Part shown: positions 8,251-16,576 of the stretch, in pieces
How positions within the stretch are numbered: the first letter of the stretch is position 1
Layout of the letters: each line of letters begins with the position of its first letter
Assembly: GCA_040376925.1 (NCBI GenBank)
Contig: JBEIPU010000015.1
Location: 1 to 38,602 of the forward strand
Length of the DNA stretch: 38,602 nucleotides
DNA from: RAM1 sp040376925
GTDB lineage: Bacteria; Pseudomonadota; Gammaproteobacteria; Burkholderiales; Burkholderiaceae_C
Direction of reading: 5' to 3'
Program-made: the position numbers and the translations under genes
Notes under the pieces: model-generated
Database searches by the model: none
The model's input: only the letters and a program-made list of their open reading frames with translations
What the model was told of the DNA's origin: nothing

Positions 8251-8294
8251 AACCCGGGTTTTACGGCGTCCGGTTGGGGCCGGTCTGTACTACG

Positions 8295-8309
8295 ATGGTC
8301 GCTGACCAT
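8295..8309. repeat. Inverted repeat over the histidine kinase start codon
   Basis: ATGGTC-GCT-GACCAT is a perfect 6-bp-arm inverted repeat whose last bases are the AT of the kinase ATG (8308). It could be an operator or an mRNA hairpin masking the start. No Shine-Dalgarno sequence is visible upstream. Confidence 0.45.
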
Positions 8310-11300
8310 GCCAGCCAGCGACAACTTCTCCACCCTGTTTGAGCTGCTGCCCATCGGGGCCTACCGCAGCGACCCCAGCGGCGCGCAGGTGCGCGCCAAC
8401 CGCGCCATGGTGGCGCTGTTCGGCTTTGAGTCCGAGGCGCAGATGCTGGCTACGGCCACGTCGCGGGCCCAGGGCTGGTACGTGCAGCCAGGGCGCCGGG
8501 CCGAGTTCCGCGAGCGCCTGCTGGCCCAGGGCACGCTGCGCGAGTTTGTGTCCGAGATGCGCCGCCCCAACGGCGAGGTGTTCTGGATCAGCGAGAACGC
8601 CCACGTGGTGCGCGACGCTGCAGGCCAGGTGCTCTACCACGAAGGCACCATCGAGGACATCACCGCGCGGGTGCAGGCAGAGCGCGCCGCCGCCGCCGCC
8701 AGCGAGCTGCTGCGCGAGCGCACCGACGCGCTGCAGATCACGCTGGACAACGCGGGGCGGGGCATCGCCCGCATCGACGCCAGCGGCGTCGTGATCCTGT
8801 ACAACCGCCGCTTCCTGGAGTTGCTGGACCTGCCCGACGCCCTGCTGGCCGCGCGCCCCACCATGGCCGAGGTGATCCACTTCCAGGAGCAGCGCGGCGA
8901 TTTCGGCGAGCACCTGGAGCTGCTCAATGTGGAGCCGCTGGCCAGCGTGGACCGCCGCGCGCTGGACGCGGCCGGCAAGTTCGCCAGCGGCAGCTACCTG
9001 CGCCGCACCCACGGCGGCCTGGTGATCGAGGTGGCGACGCAGACCCTGCCCGACGGCGGCATGGTGCGCACCTATTCCGACGTCACGGCCTATTTCAATG
9101 CGCAAAAAGAGCTGGCCGAGAAAACCCGCACGCTGCAGATCACGCTGGACAGCATGAGCCAGGGCATTGCCACCATTGACGGCACCGGCCGCGTGGTCAC
9201 GTCCAACCGGCGCCACCAGCAGCTGCTGAACCTGCCCGAGGGCCTGATGGCCAAGCAGCCCACCATGGAGGAGCTGGTGCGCTTCCAGATCGACCGGGGC
9301 GATTTTGGCGAGAACTTCCAGTTCGTGGATGCGGTCGCGCGCGGCTATGTGGCCGTGGGCGACAAGGTGGAGGCCATCAAGGGCCCCGAGACCTACCTGC
9401 GCAAGACCCCCGACGGCAAGACGCTGGAGGTACGCACCCGGCCGTTGCCTGACGGGGGTGTGGTTCGCACCTTCACCGACATGACCGACTACGTGCGCGC
9501 GCAGGAGGCGCTGGCGCAAAAGGAGGCCGAGCTCAGCGCGCTGGTCAACAACATCCCCGACCGCATCTGGCTCAAGGACCCCGACGGCGTGTACCGCCTG
9601 TCCAACCCCGCGCATTGGCGCGCCTATGGCCTGAGCGAGCAGGACATCGTGGGCAAGACCGCGCATGACCTGTTTGGCGACGAGGTGGGCGACCATCAGC
9701 GCACCACCGACCTGCAGGCCATGGCGCAGCAGGGGCCGCTGTTCTATGAAGACCAGCTGGTCAGCCGCGTGACCGGCAAGGTTCATCATGTGGAGCTGGT
9801 CAAGGTGGCCATGCGCGACGAGACGGGCCGCGTCACCGGCCTTCTGGGCATTGCGCGCGACATCACCGCGCGCAAGGAAGCCCAGGCCATGCTGATCGCC
9901 GCCAAGGAGGCGGCCGAGGCCGGCGAGCGCGCCAAGGCTGAATTCCTGGCCAACATGAGCCATGAGATCCGCACGCCCATGAACGCGGTGATCGGCATGA
10001 GCGACCTGCTGCTGGACACGCCGCTGACGGCCACGCAGCGCGAATTTGCCGAAACCATCCGCACCAGCGGCGACGCGCTGCTGGTGCTGATCAACGACAT
10101 CCTGGATTTCTCCAAGATCGAATCGGGCAACCTCACGCTGGAGCATGTGCCGGTGAACCTGGCCGAATGCGTCGAGAGCGCGCTGGACCTCACCAGCGGC
10201 CCGGCCGTGGCCAAGGGGCTGGACCTGCTTTACTGGATCGAGGACGACGTGCCGCGCGCCATCTTTGGCGACATGACGCGGCTGCGCCAGGTGTTCATCA
10301 ACCTGATCAACAACGCCGTCAAGTTCACCCAGCGCGGCGAGGTGGTGGTGATGCTGTCGCGGCGCAACGCGGCCGACGGCGCACCGCTGCTGCACGGCTC
10401 GGTGCGCGATACCGGCATCGGCATCCCGGCCGACCGGCTGGGCCGACTGTTCCAGGTGTTCAGCCAGGTCGATGCGTCCACCACGCGCCAGTACGGCGGC
10501 ACCGGCCTGGGCCTGGCGATCTGCCGGCGCCTGGTCACGCTGATGGGCGGGCGCATCTGGGTGGAGTCCACGCCGGGCGAAGGCTCCACCTTCCAGTTTG
10601 AAATCCCGATGCAGACGGTGCCCTCGGGGCCCAGCGCCTGGATCAACAAGAAGGCCGTGAGCCTGGCGGGCAAGCGCATCCTGCTGGTGGACGACAACGC
10701 CACCAACCGCCATATCCTCACGCTGCAGACCGCGCGCTGGGGGATGCTTCCGCGCGCGGCATCCTCGGGGCAGCAGGCGCTGGCCTGGCTGGACGCGGGC
10801 GAGGCTTTTGACGCCGCCGTGCTGGACGTGCAGATGCCCGGCATGGACGGCTACATGCTGACCGCCGAGTTGCGCAAACGCTTCAGTGCGGCGCAGCTGC
10901 CGGTGCTGGTGCTGACGTCGCTGGGGGACGACGGCGGCCAGCTGGCCGGCCTGGGCGTGGCCCAGACGCTGACCAAGCCGACCAAGGCGCAGGTGCTGTT
11001 CGAGGCCGTGTCCGGCCTGTTCGAGCGACCGGCCGCGGCCCTGGCCCCACCCGCCGTGCCAGCCGCCAGCCCCACCGCCCGGGCGCCCCGGCTGGCGGAA
11101 GAGGTGCCGCTGCGCGTGCTGCTGGCCGAAGACAACGAAATCAACCAGCGCGTGGCCTCGCTGATCCTGGGCGGGCTGGGCTATGACATCCGCGTGGTGG
11201 TCAACGGACTGCTCGCGCTCGATGCGGTGGACGCTGCCGCGCGGGCCGGCGAGCCGTTCGACCTTGTGCTGATGGACGTGCAGATGCCCGAGCTGGACGG

Positions 11301-11514
11301 CCTGGAGGCCACCCGGCGCCTGTGTGAGCGCTACCCGGTGGCGCAGCGGCCCTGGATCGTCGCCATGACCGCCAACGCCATGGAAGGCGACCGCGACGAC
11401 TGCCTGGCCGCCGGCATGGACGATTACCTGAGCAAGCCCATCCGCGCGGCCGCCGTGAGCGAGGCGCTGCGCCGCGCGGGCGCGGGCCTGGCGCAGCGCC
11501 GCGCGGGCGGCTGA
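8308..11514 (+). CDS. Soluble multi-PAS hybrid sensor histidine kinase with two receiver domains
   Basis: This 1068-residue protein lacks membrane segments. Four PAS-type domains come first (about 8-130, 142-263, 276-396, 410-530); the second and third are an internal duplication, both opening with LQITLD. A HisKA domain follows with phospho-acceptor H552 (MSHEIRTPMNA). The HATPase has N665 (N box), D701 (DTGIGIP) and the YGGTGLGLAI loop. Receiver 1 has D795/D796 and phospho-site D840. Receiver 2 has E941/D942, D990 and K1043. Receiver 1 seems degenerate near its Lys (LTKPTK). The kinase likely senses a cytoplasmic cue and feeds a phosphorelay through an unlinked Hpt protein, since no Hpt or response-regulator gene is adjacent. 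The ligand is unknown. Confidence 0.93.
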   Translation: MPASDNFSTLFELLPIGAYRSDPSGAQVRANRAMVALFGFESEAQMLATATSRAQGWYVQPGRRAEFRERLLAQGTLREFVSEMRRPNGEVFWISENAHVVRDAAGQVLYHEGTIEDITARVQAERAAAAASELLRERTDALQITLDNAGRGIARIDASGVVILYNRRFLELLDLPDALLAARPTMAEVIHFQEQRGDFGEHLELLNVEPLASVDRRALDAAGKFASGSYLRRTHGGLVIEVATQTLPDGGMVRTYSDVTAYFNAQKELAEKTRTLQITLDSMSQGIATIDGTGRVVTSNRRHQQLLNLPEGLMAKQPTMEELVRFQIDRGDFGENFQFVDAVARGYVAVGDKVEAIKGPETYLRKTPDGKTLEVRTRPLPDGGVVRTFTDMTDYVRAQEALAQKEAELSALVNNIPDRIWLKDPDGVYRLSNPAHWRAYGLSEQDIVGKTAHDLFGDEVGDHQRTTDLQAMAQQGPLFYEDQLVSRVTGKVHHVELVKVAMRDETGRVTGLLGIARDITARKEAQAMLIAAKEAAEAGERAKAEFLANMSHEIRTPMNAVIGMSDLLLDTPLTATQREFAETIRTSGDALLVLINDILDFSKIESGNLTLEHVPVNLAECVESALDLTSGPAVAKGLDLLYWIEDDVPRAIFGDMTRLRQVFINLINNAVKFTQRGEVVVMLSRRNAADGAPLLHGSVRDTGIGIPADRLGRLFQVFSQVDASTTRQYGGTGLGLAICRRLVTLMGGRIWVESTPGEGSTFQFEIPMQTVPSGPSAWINKKAVSLAGKRILLVDDNATNRHILTLQTARWGMLPRAASSGQQALAWLDAGEAFDAAVLDVQMPGMDGYMLTAELRKRFSAAQLPVLVLTSLGDDGGQLAGLGVAQTLTKPTKAQVLFEAVSGLFERPAAALAPPAVPAASPTARAPRLAEEVPLRVLLAEDNEINQRVASLILGGLGYDIRVVVNGLLALDAVDAAARAGEPFDLVLMDVQMPELDGLEATRRLCERYPVAQRPWIVAMTANAMEGDRDDCLAAGMDDYLSKPIRAAAVSEALRRAGAGLAQRRAGG

Positions 11515-11570
11515 CACGCTGTTGCAAACAGCAACGCCGCGCCCGCGCCCACGCGCGTAGCATGGCCTGC

Positions 11571-11933
11571 ATGAATCTGCGTTGTGTGTTGTGGTTGTGC
11601 CTGGCGGCCCTGCCCGGCGCTGTGGTGTCGCAGGCGGCAAGCCCGCCGGCCGGTGTGGGCGGCGCGCCTGGAGCTGCCGGCACGGGCATCCGGGCGCCGT
11701 ACCCCGCCATCCAGGTGCCGCCGGTCACCGGGCCTGCGGTGGCGTTGCCGCAGCTGCCCCCGGCCGCTGCGTCGCCCGCGCCGCTGGCGCTGCCGCGCGC
11801 GGCGGTCATCACCCAGTGCGACCCCACCGGCTGCTGGGACAGCAGTGGGCGCCGCCTGAACCGCGTGGGCCCGGGCCTGGTCGCACCCGGCGGACCATGC
11901 ACCGTGCAGGGCCCTTCGGCGCTGTGCCCCTAA
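11571..11933 (+). CDS. Small secreted protein with CDPTGCWDSSG motif, function unknown
   Basis: This 120-residue protein has a signal peptide (NLRCVLWLCLAALPGAVVSQA) and a low-complexity Pro/Ala middle. Its compact C-terminal module contains four cysteines: CDPTGCWDSSGRRLN, then GGPCTVQGPSALCP. This Cys-containing tail recurs in small periplasmic hypotheticals of Burkholderiales and probably forms two disulfides. ATG 11571 is preferred; an in-frame ATG at 11562 adds three residues. A TAGCAT hexamer lies seven bases before 11571. Its TAA overlaps the stop codon of the convergent gene by sharing CTAA. No function is known to me. Confidence 0.7.
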   Translation: MNLRCVLWLCLAALPGAVVSQAASPPAGVGGAPGAAGTGIRAPYPAIQVPPVTGPAVALPQLPPAAASPAPLALPRAAVITQCDPTGCWDSSGRRLNRVGPGLVAPGGPCTVQGPSALCP

Positions 11934-12748
11934 GCCGGGGGGCGCTGCGCGCTGTTCATGCGCACCACCGCCTCCAGCAGCGGCAGCTGCGGCCCCAGCA
12001 GGGCCAGCAGCGCCGCCAGGTCCTTGGGCAGGCAGGGGCCGCCAAAGCCGCGTAGCCCGTCGTGCCCCGGCACCGCCAGGTGCGACGCGCCGATGCGCGG
12101 GTCCAGCGCCAGCACCTGCGCCAGCCCGGCGTAGTCCACCCCCAGCGCCGCGCAGGCGTCGGCCATCTGGTTGGCAAAGGTGACCTTCAGCGCCAGAAAG
12201 GCATTGGTCGCGTACTTGGCCAGCTCCGCCGTGGCGGCGTCGGTCAGCACCACCTCGGCCCGGGGCGACAGCACCCGCCACAGCGGGCGCAGCCGCTCCA
12301 GCACGGCGTCAGGCGGCGGCGGCACCGGCAGGCCCACCAGGATGCGGGTGGCCCCGGCCAGGTCGGCGGCGGCCGCATGCTGGCGCAGGAATTCGGGGCA
12401 GGCCACCAGGGGCAGCGCGGCATGACGGTCGGCCAGGGCCTGCGTGGTGCCCGGCGGCACCGTGCTTTTGATCACCACCAGCGGCGGTGCCGCCGCGGGC
12501 GCGGCCTGGGCGATCTGTGCCACCACCTCGTGCACGATGGACACATCCGCCGCGCCCGCTGCGCCGGCGGGCGTGGGCACGCACACAAACACCACCGCGC
12601 ATTCGCGCGCCAGCTGCGCGGCGCCGGGCGCACCCGCCAGCGCCGGGTCGCAGCCCATCACGCGGCCCTGCGCGGCCAGCGCCGTGGCCAGCGCGCGGCC
12701 CACATGGCCCATGCCCACGATGCCGGTCACCAGGCCGGGCGCCGGCAT
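11930..12748 (-). CDS. UDP-glucose/GDP-mannose dehydrogenase-like protein, short form
   Basis: This 272-residue protein contains the NAD-binding N-terminal domain (GIVGMGHVG, 9-17; VIKSTVPPGTT, 92-102). The central domain has the KYATNAFLALK segment and the catalytic-Cys motif GFGGPCLPKD (C239). Normal UDP-glucose 6-dehydrogenases continue for another 120-150 residues with a C-terminal UDP-sugar-binding domain. Here the protein stops 30 residues after the Cys, and the stop codon is shared with the convergent neighbour. The catalytic residues are intact. It starts three bases after the glycosyltransferase-like gene, suggesting both act on a nucleotide sugar. It could be a functional mini-dehydrogenase or a decaying gene. 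Confidence 0.8.
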   Translation of the reverse strand: MPAPGLVTGIVGMGHVGRALATALAAQGRVMGCDPALAGAPGAAQLARECAVVFVCVPTPAGAAGAADVSIVHEVVAQIAQAAPAAAPPLVVIKSTVPPGTTQALADRHAALPLVACPEFLRQHAAAADLAGATRILVGLPVPPPPDAVLERLRPLWRVLSPRAEVVLTDAATAELAKYATNAFLALKVTFANQMADACAALGVDYAGLAQVLALDPRIGASHLAVPGHDGLRGFGGPCLPKDLAALLALLGPQLPLLEAVVRMNSAQRPPA

Positions 12749-12751
12749 GCC

Positions 12752-13450
12752 TCAGCCCTCCAAGCCCAGCGGGGGTTCGCTGAAGCCACGGCGCGGGGCG
12801 GATGACGCGGCCAGCGAGTCATCGGCATTGATCGCAATGCCGCCATGGCAGGCCACCACCTCCAGCCCCTGCTGGTGGCACAGCGCGCCCAGGGCCACGT
12901 CGCCGCCGTTGTGGCGCAGGGCCGGCGGCGGCCAGTCAAACCGGCGCAGGAGCGCCAGCGGCGCCACGAACCAGCCGCCGGTGGCAAAGCGCGTGGCCTC
13001 GGGCAGCGCGCGGCCGGTGTACCAGGGCTGGGCCTGGATCCACTCGCGCTCGGGCTGCGTCTGCACGCGCAGCCAGGCGGCGCCCAGCACGCCGCGCGTG
13101 GCCTGCGCGGCGCCGGCCACCGCCTGCAGCCAGCGCGCCACGTCAATGCCCGGCACCAGGCAGGAGTCGTCGTCAAACCACATCAGGTGGGTGGCATCGC
13201 CCGTGTAGCCGTGCACCAGGCGGCGCATCATGGGGTACTTGTAGATCTGGGGGTCGGCGTGCAGGGTCTCCACGCCCGGCAGCGTGGCCTCGATCACGGC
13301 GCGAGATGCCGCGCTCACCTCATTGAGGCCGATGCGAAGGTCCACCGCGCCGGTGTCGTGCAGCGCGCGCAGCGACAGCGCACAACGCTGCGCCAGCGCG
13401 GGGAAATCGCCATAAAACAGCGCGCACACCAGGAACTTGGGCCAGGCCAT
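12752..13450 (-). CDS. Glycosyltransferase-like protein
   Basis: This 232-residue protein opens with WPKFLVCALFYGDFPALAQRC and carries an acidic DxD-type motif in MWFDDDSCLV, the expected site for a metal-nucleotide-sugar complex. ATGGWFVAPLALLRRFDW resembles an acceptor-side loop of GT-A enzymes. I start it at ATG 13450; upstream codons in this frame lack family-like sequence. It is co-directional and nearly contiguous with the short UDP-sugar dehydrogenase, so a two-gene sugar-transfer unit is plausible. The acceptor and sugar are unknown, and the family assignment is by fold motif only. Confidence 0.65.
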   Translation of the reverse strand: MAWPKFLVCALFYGDFPALAQRCALSLRALHDTGAVDLRIGLNEVSAASRAVIEATLPGVETLHADPQIYKYPMMRRLVHGYTGDATHLMWFDDDSCLVPGIDVARWLQAVAGAAQATRGVLGAAWLRVQTQPEREWIQAQPWYTGRALPEATRFATGGWFVAPLALLRRFDWPPPALRHNGGDVALGALCHQQGLEVVACHGGIAINADDSLAASSAPRRGFSEPPLGLEG

Positions 13451-13505
13451 GTGCGGATTCTGCGCCCATGCCTGCCGCAGCGGCGGCGCGCGCTGTGCCG
13501 GGCGC

Positions 13506-14483
13506 TTACTGCGCTTCGATCTTCGCTTCGCGGATCGCCTTTTCCCACTTGAGCGTCTCCACGCGGTTGCGCTCGGCCAGGGCGGCGGGCGTGCCCGGGT
13601 CAATGGCGAAGCCATTGGGCGCGAACTTGTCCTGCAGCTCCTTGGTGTTGGCCGCGGCGTTCAGCGCAGCGTTGAGCCTGGCGATCACGTCGGCGGGTGT
13701 GCCGGCGGGGGCAAACGCCGCAAAGTACGCGGTCAGCTCGTAGTCTTTCAGGCCCAGGGCTTCGTTCACGGTGGGCAGCTCGGGCACGGCGGCCGAGCGC
13801 TTGCTGCTGGTCACGGCCAGGCCGCGGATCTTGCCGCCCTTGTGCTGGGGCACGGTCACGGCAAAGTCGGCGGTGAACATCATCACCTGGCCGCCGATCA
13901 GGTCGGTCATGGCGGCGGGGCCGCTCTTGTAGGGGATGCTGTTGAACGTCACGCCCGCCATGCTGGCCAGCATGGCCGACGACACCAGCTGCGAGGTGCT
14001 GGCGCTGGCGGCACTCACCTGGCCGGGCTTGGCCTTGGCCAGGTCGATGAATTCCTTGAGCGTCTTGGCCGGCACGTCGTTGTTGACCGCCACCATCAGC
14101 GGCACCGAGCCCATGAAGCCGATCGGAGTGAACGCCGTGTCCTGGTTGTAGGGCAGCGACTTCATCAAATATTTCAGCGCGGCGTTGGTGCTGTTGGTGC
14201 CGATCAGGATGGTGTAGCCGTCGGGCGCGGCCTTGGCCACTTCGGCGGCGCCCAGCATGCCGTTCACGCCGGGTTTGTTTTCGACCACGATGGTCTGGCC
14301 CAGGGTTTTGGACATTTCGGCGGCAAAGGCGCGGCCGATCTGGTCGGTGGCGCTGCCGGGCGCGAACGGCACGATGGCCTTGATGGGCTTGTTGGGGTAA
14401 GCCTGCGCCAGCACGGCGCTGCTGCCCAGGGTGGTGGCGGCCAGGACGGCCAGGGTGACCGCGCGGCGGGTGTTGGAACGCAT
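13506..14483 (-). CDS. Bug/TctC-family periplasmic substrate-binding protein (1 of 4)
   Basis: This 325-residue protein has a signal peptide ending at AVLAQA. The mature protein begins with the Bug-family pattern YPNKPIKAIVPFAPGSATD, followed by VVENKPGVNG and AAPDGYTILIG, which line the carboxylate-binding pocket. Bug proteins bind small carboxylates for TctAB-type transporters, but most, like this one, are orphans without adjacent tctA/tctB. It is the third gene of a minus-strand operon after the AtuA-like genes, so its ligand is probably the acid handled by those proteins. A Shine-Dalgarno AAGGAGA precedes the ATG at 14483. Confidence 0.93.
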   Translation of the reverse strand: MRSNTRRAVTLAVLAATTLGSSAVLAQAYPNKPIKAIVPFAPGSATDQIGRAFAAEMSKTLGQTIVVENKPGVNGMLGAAEVAKAAPDGYTILIGTNSTNAALKYLMKSLPYNQDTAFTPIGFMGSVPLMVAVNNDVPAKTLKEFIDLAKAKPGQVSAASASTSQLVSSAMLASMAGVTFNSIPYKSGPAAMTDLIGGQVMMFTADFAVTVPQHKGGKIRGLAVTSSKRSAAVPELPTVNEALGLKDYELTAYFAAFAPAGTPADVIARLNAALNAAANTKELQDKFAPNGFAIDPGTPAALAERNRVETLKWEKAIREAKIEAQ

Positions 14484-14506
14484 GGAAAAGTCTCCTTCAG
14501 GTTGAG

Positions 14507-14517
14507 TTGTATGACGA
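14507..14517. promoter_or_regulatory. FadR-like half-matching site before the Bug gene
   Basis: TTGTATGACGA differs by one base from the palindrome at the fadR start (TTGTATGACAA). It lies in the 36-base gap between the AtuA-like small gene and the Bug gene. It may be a regulator site or coincidence. Confidence 0.3.
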
Positions 14518-14519
14518 GT

Positions 14520-14843
14520 TTAAGGCGCAGGGCTGTCCAGTTCGATGTCCAGCACTGCCGTGCTCAGGGTCTTGCCGTGCGCGTCCAGCGCCAGGGACCG
14601 CGTCACGCCGCCGGCCAGGGCTTCGTACATGACGAAATGCACGGCGGCGAGGGCGGGCAGCGGATAGCGGTGAATGGCGCCCTTCACGACGCCCTGGTAC
14701 TGGGCCTGCACACGCGCGGTGGTCAGCGTGCGCTCCAGCAGCGGGTAGTCGGCCGGGTCGCGCGCAATGATGCTCAGCGTGGCGCGGTTGCCCTTGTCGC
14801 CCGAGCGGGCCAGTGCGATGTCGCGGACGGTCCGTGCGGTCAT
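14520..14843 (-). CDS. AtuA-like small domain protein
   Basis: This 107-residue protein opens with TVRDIALARSGDKGNRATLSI, the signature of the small AtuA-like (ferredoxin-fold) domain. In some relatives that domain is fused to the C terminus of AtuA. Its ATG at 14843 overlaps the TGA of the large AtuA-family gene (ATGA), so the two products are made together and probably form one complex. An in-frame ATG 24 bases upstream lies inside the preceding gene and is less likely. The catalytic role is not established. Confidence 0.85.
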   Translation of the reverse strand: MTARTVRDIALARSGDKGNRATLSIIARDPADYPLLERTLTTARVQAQYQGVVKGAIHRYPLPALAAVHFVMYEALAGGVTRSLALDAHGKTLSTAVLDIELDSPAP

Positions 14844-16183
14844 GGTGCCAGCTCCAGGATGTGGCATTGGGTGGGCACGGCCTCGCGCGGCACCAGCGCC
14901 GACGCCACCGCCACCACCTCGCGCACCGACTGCGTGACGCCGCCGCCGGCGGCCGGGCCGTTGATGTACAGCGACTCCACCTCCAGCCCCGCACGCTCGG
15001 CCTGCGCGCGCGTGGGCGCGCGCAGGGCCAGGCGCACACGCACCTCGTAGGGCTCATGGGCCGTGCCCAGCCGGGGGCCGTGCATGGCGTTCACGCCGAT
15101 CAGTTCGGCGCGGTGTTCCAGCTGGTCCAGGCCCAGCACCTTCAGGCGGTGCGCCAGCACGCCCAAAGCAAGCTCACCGCGTGCCCGCGCGCCCGGGCCG
15201 GCATACGAAATCTGGCCTTCGCCGATGAAGCCGTCACGGTAGCCGAGCGTGGCTTTCAGGTGCGTGGGCCGCGCCGTGCCGCCCGCGCCCTGCACCCGTA
15301 CGCGGTCGGGTCCGGTCTCGTGCAGGCGCACGGTGGAAAAGTCCGCCACCGCGTCGGCCTGCAGGTAGCGCTGCGGGTCTTCCAGCTCGTACAGCAGCTG
15401 GGCCGTGCAGGTCAGGCGGTCCACCCGGCCGCCGGTGCCGGGCAGCTTGGTGATCGTGAAGCTGCCGTCGGCGTTGACCTCGGCCAGCGGAAAGCCCACG
15501 GTGGCCAGATCGGGGATGTCCACATGGCCCGGGTCGGCGATGTAGCCGCCGGTGACCTGCGCCGAGCATTCCAGCAGGTGGCCCACGCAGATGGCCTGGC
15601 CCATCTTCTGCCAGTCGGCGGCGTCCCAGCCAAAGTGGTGCATCAGCGGCGCCACAAACAGTGACGGGTCGGCCACGCGGCCGGTGAGGATGACGTCGGC
15701 CCCGGCGCGCAGCGCGGGCAGCAGGGCGTCAGCGCCCAGGTAGGCGTTGGCTGAAATCAGCCGCCCGTCCAGGCTGCGCACGGTGTCGGCGCTGTCGATC
15801 AGCGGCGCATCGTTGTGCTGCAGCCAGGCCAGCACGTCGTCGCCGGTCACGACCGCCACGCGCAATTTTTTCAGCCCCAGATCGCGCGCCACCTGCAGCA
15901 CGGCGTGGCCGGCGGCCAACGGGTTGGCCGCGCCCATGTTGGTGATGATCTGGACGCCCTGGCGCACACAGGCGGGCAGCACGGCCTGCATGCGCGCCAC
16001 CAGCAGCGGGTCGTAGCCGCCTTCAGGGTCCTGGCTGCGGCGCAGCTGCGCCAGGGCAATCGTGCGCTCGGCCAGGCATTCAAACACCAGCGCGTTGAGC
16101 GCGCCGCGCTCGGCCAGGTCCTGCGCCGGATCAATGCGGTCGCCCGAGTAGCCGGCGCCTGATCCGATGCGGTAGGTAGTCAT
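14840..16183 (-). CDS. Acyclic terpene utilization AtuA family protein (DUF1446)
   Basis: This 447-residue DUF1446 protein opens with YRIGSGAGYSGDRIDPA. It contains NMGAANPLAAG, VVTGDDVL, ILTGRVADPSLFVAPL and VTGGYIADPG, all conserved in the AtuA family. AtuA belongs to citronellol/geraniol catabolism in Pseudomonas, but most homologues sit in unrelated acid-catabolism clusters with Bug proteins, as here, so a terpene role is not implied. ATG 16183 is chosen; an in-frame ATG at 16192 is possible. AATAAT lies seven bases before 16183 and there is no Shine-Dalgarno sequence. The substrate is unknown, perhaps a hydroxyacyl compound. Confidence 0.88.
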   Translation of the reverse strand: MTTYRIGSGAGYSGDRIDPAQDLAERGALNALVFECLAERTIALAQLRRSQDPEGGYDPLLVARMQAVLPACVRQGVQIITNMGAANPLAAGHAVLQVARDLGLKKLRVAVVTGDDVLAWLQHNDAPLIDSADTVRSLDGRLISANAYLGADALLPALRAGADVILTGRVADPSLFVAPLMHHFGWDAADWQKMGQAICVGHLLECSAQVTGGYIADPGHVDIPDLATVGFPLAEVNADGSFTITKLPGTGGRVDRLTCTAQLLYELEDPQRYLQADAVADFSTVRLHETGPDRVRVQGAGGTARPTHLKATLGYRDGFIGEGQISYAGPGARARGELALGVLAHRLKVLGLDQLEHRAELIGVNAMHGPRLGTAHEPYEVRVRLALRAPTRAQAERAGLEVESLYINGPAAGGGVTQSVREVVAVASALVPREAVPTQCHILELAP

Positions 16184-16190
16184 GCGGGGC

Positions 16191-16196
16191 ATTATT
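16191..16196 (-). promoter_or_regulatory. -10-like hexamer of the AtuA-family operon
   Basis: On the minus strand AATAAT ends seven bases before the ATG at 16183, so transcription would begin at or next to the start codon. No clear -35 box was found. Confidence 0.3.
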
Positions 16197-16260
16197 TCAC
16201 CGGGGCCCGAAATGGCCCGTTCGCAATTGGCGCAGGCTGCGGGCGCAAAATGCGTAGATG

Positions 16261-16278
16261 GTAAGATTTGCATCTTAC
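16261..16278. promoter_or_regulatory. Palindromic operator of the toxin-antitoxin pair
   Basis: GTAAGAT-TTGC-ATCTTAC is a perfect inverted repeat with 7-bp arms, 16 bases before the antitoxin ATG. It includes a -10-like TAAGAT (16262-16267). This is where an AbrB-type antitoxin or its complex would be expected to autorepress. Confidence 0.7.
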
Positions 16279-16294
16279 TTTTCCGGGGCCTGCG

Positions 16295-16576
16295 ATGCAA
16301 ACCACGTTGTTGTCCAGCAAGGGACAAGTCATTATCCCGAAGGCGTTGCGCGATGCGCGGCACTGGAGCGTGGGCACGCGCCTGGAAGTCCAGGACACGC
16401 CGGAAGGCGTGCTGTTGAAGCCCGTCGCGGTGCCAGATAAAAGCGAGCTGGCCAGTGGCCTGGCGGCGATCCGTGGCCGGGTGGGCCACAAGGGCCGCGC
16501 CGTGACCCTGCAGGAGATGGATGCGGCCGTGCTGCGCGAGGCCGCCCGGCGCACACCCGCTGCAAAGAAGCGCTGA
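16295..16576 (+). CDS. vapB: AbrB/MazE-type antitoxin (VapB)
   Basis: This 93-residue protein has an N-terminal SpoVT/AbrB swapped-hairpin DNA-binding domain (about residues 2-47: LLSSKGQVIIPKALRDARHW, then GTRLEVQDTPEGVLLKPV). The basic C-terminal tail would bind and block the toxin. ATG 16295 is chosen because it opens the AbrB strand directly; a start at 16268 would lie inside the palindrome. Its TGA shares one base with the toxin ATG (TGATG), the usual coupling of antitoxin and toxin. Confidence 0.9.
   Translation: MQTTLLSSKGQVIIPKALRDARHWSVGTRLEVQDTPEGVLLKPVAVPDKSELASGLAAIRGRVGHKGRAVTLQEMDAAVLREAARRTPAAKKR

Noticed and set aside
8251..8260. AACCCGGGTT palindrome after the YigZ gene as a terminator
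   Set aside because: It is a 10-bp palindrome with no loop and only a short T-run, so it cannot form a normal terminator hairpin.
8290..11640. An 1116-codon open frame on the minus strand, longer than the histidine kinase it opposes
   Set aside because: Its translation is low-complexity and rich in His, Gln, Arg and Ala, with no recognisable domain. It is the typical antisense shadow of a GC-rich gene, and the plus strand encodes complete PAS, kinase and receiver motifs.
13437..15050. A 537-codon plus-strand open frame over the Bug and AtuA-like genes
   Set aside because: It is antisense to genes with clear motifs, has biased composition and shows no domain.
16201..16218. GGGCC/GGCCC inverted repeat between atuA and the antitoxin as a terminator
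   Set aside because: It has no T-run, and it lies between divergent starts, where a terminator is not expected.
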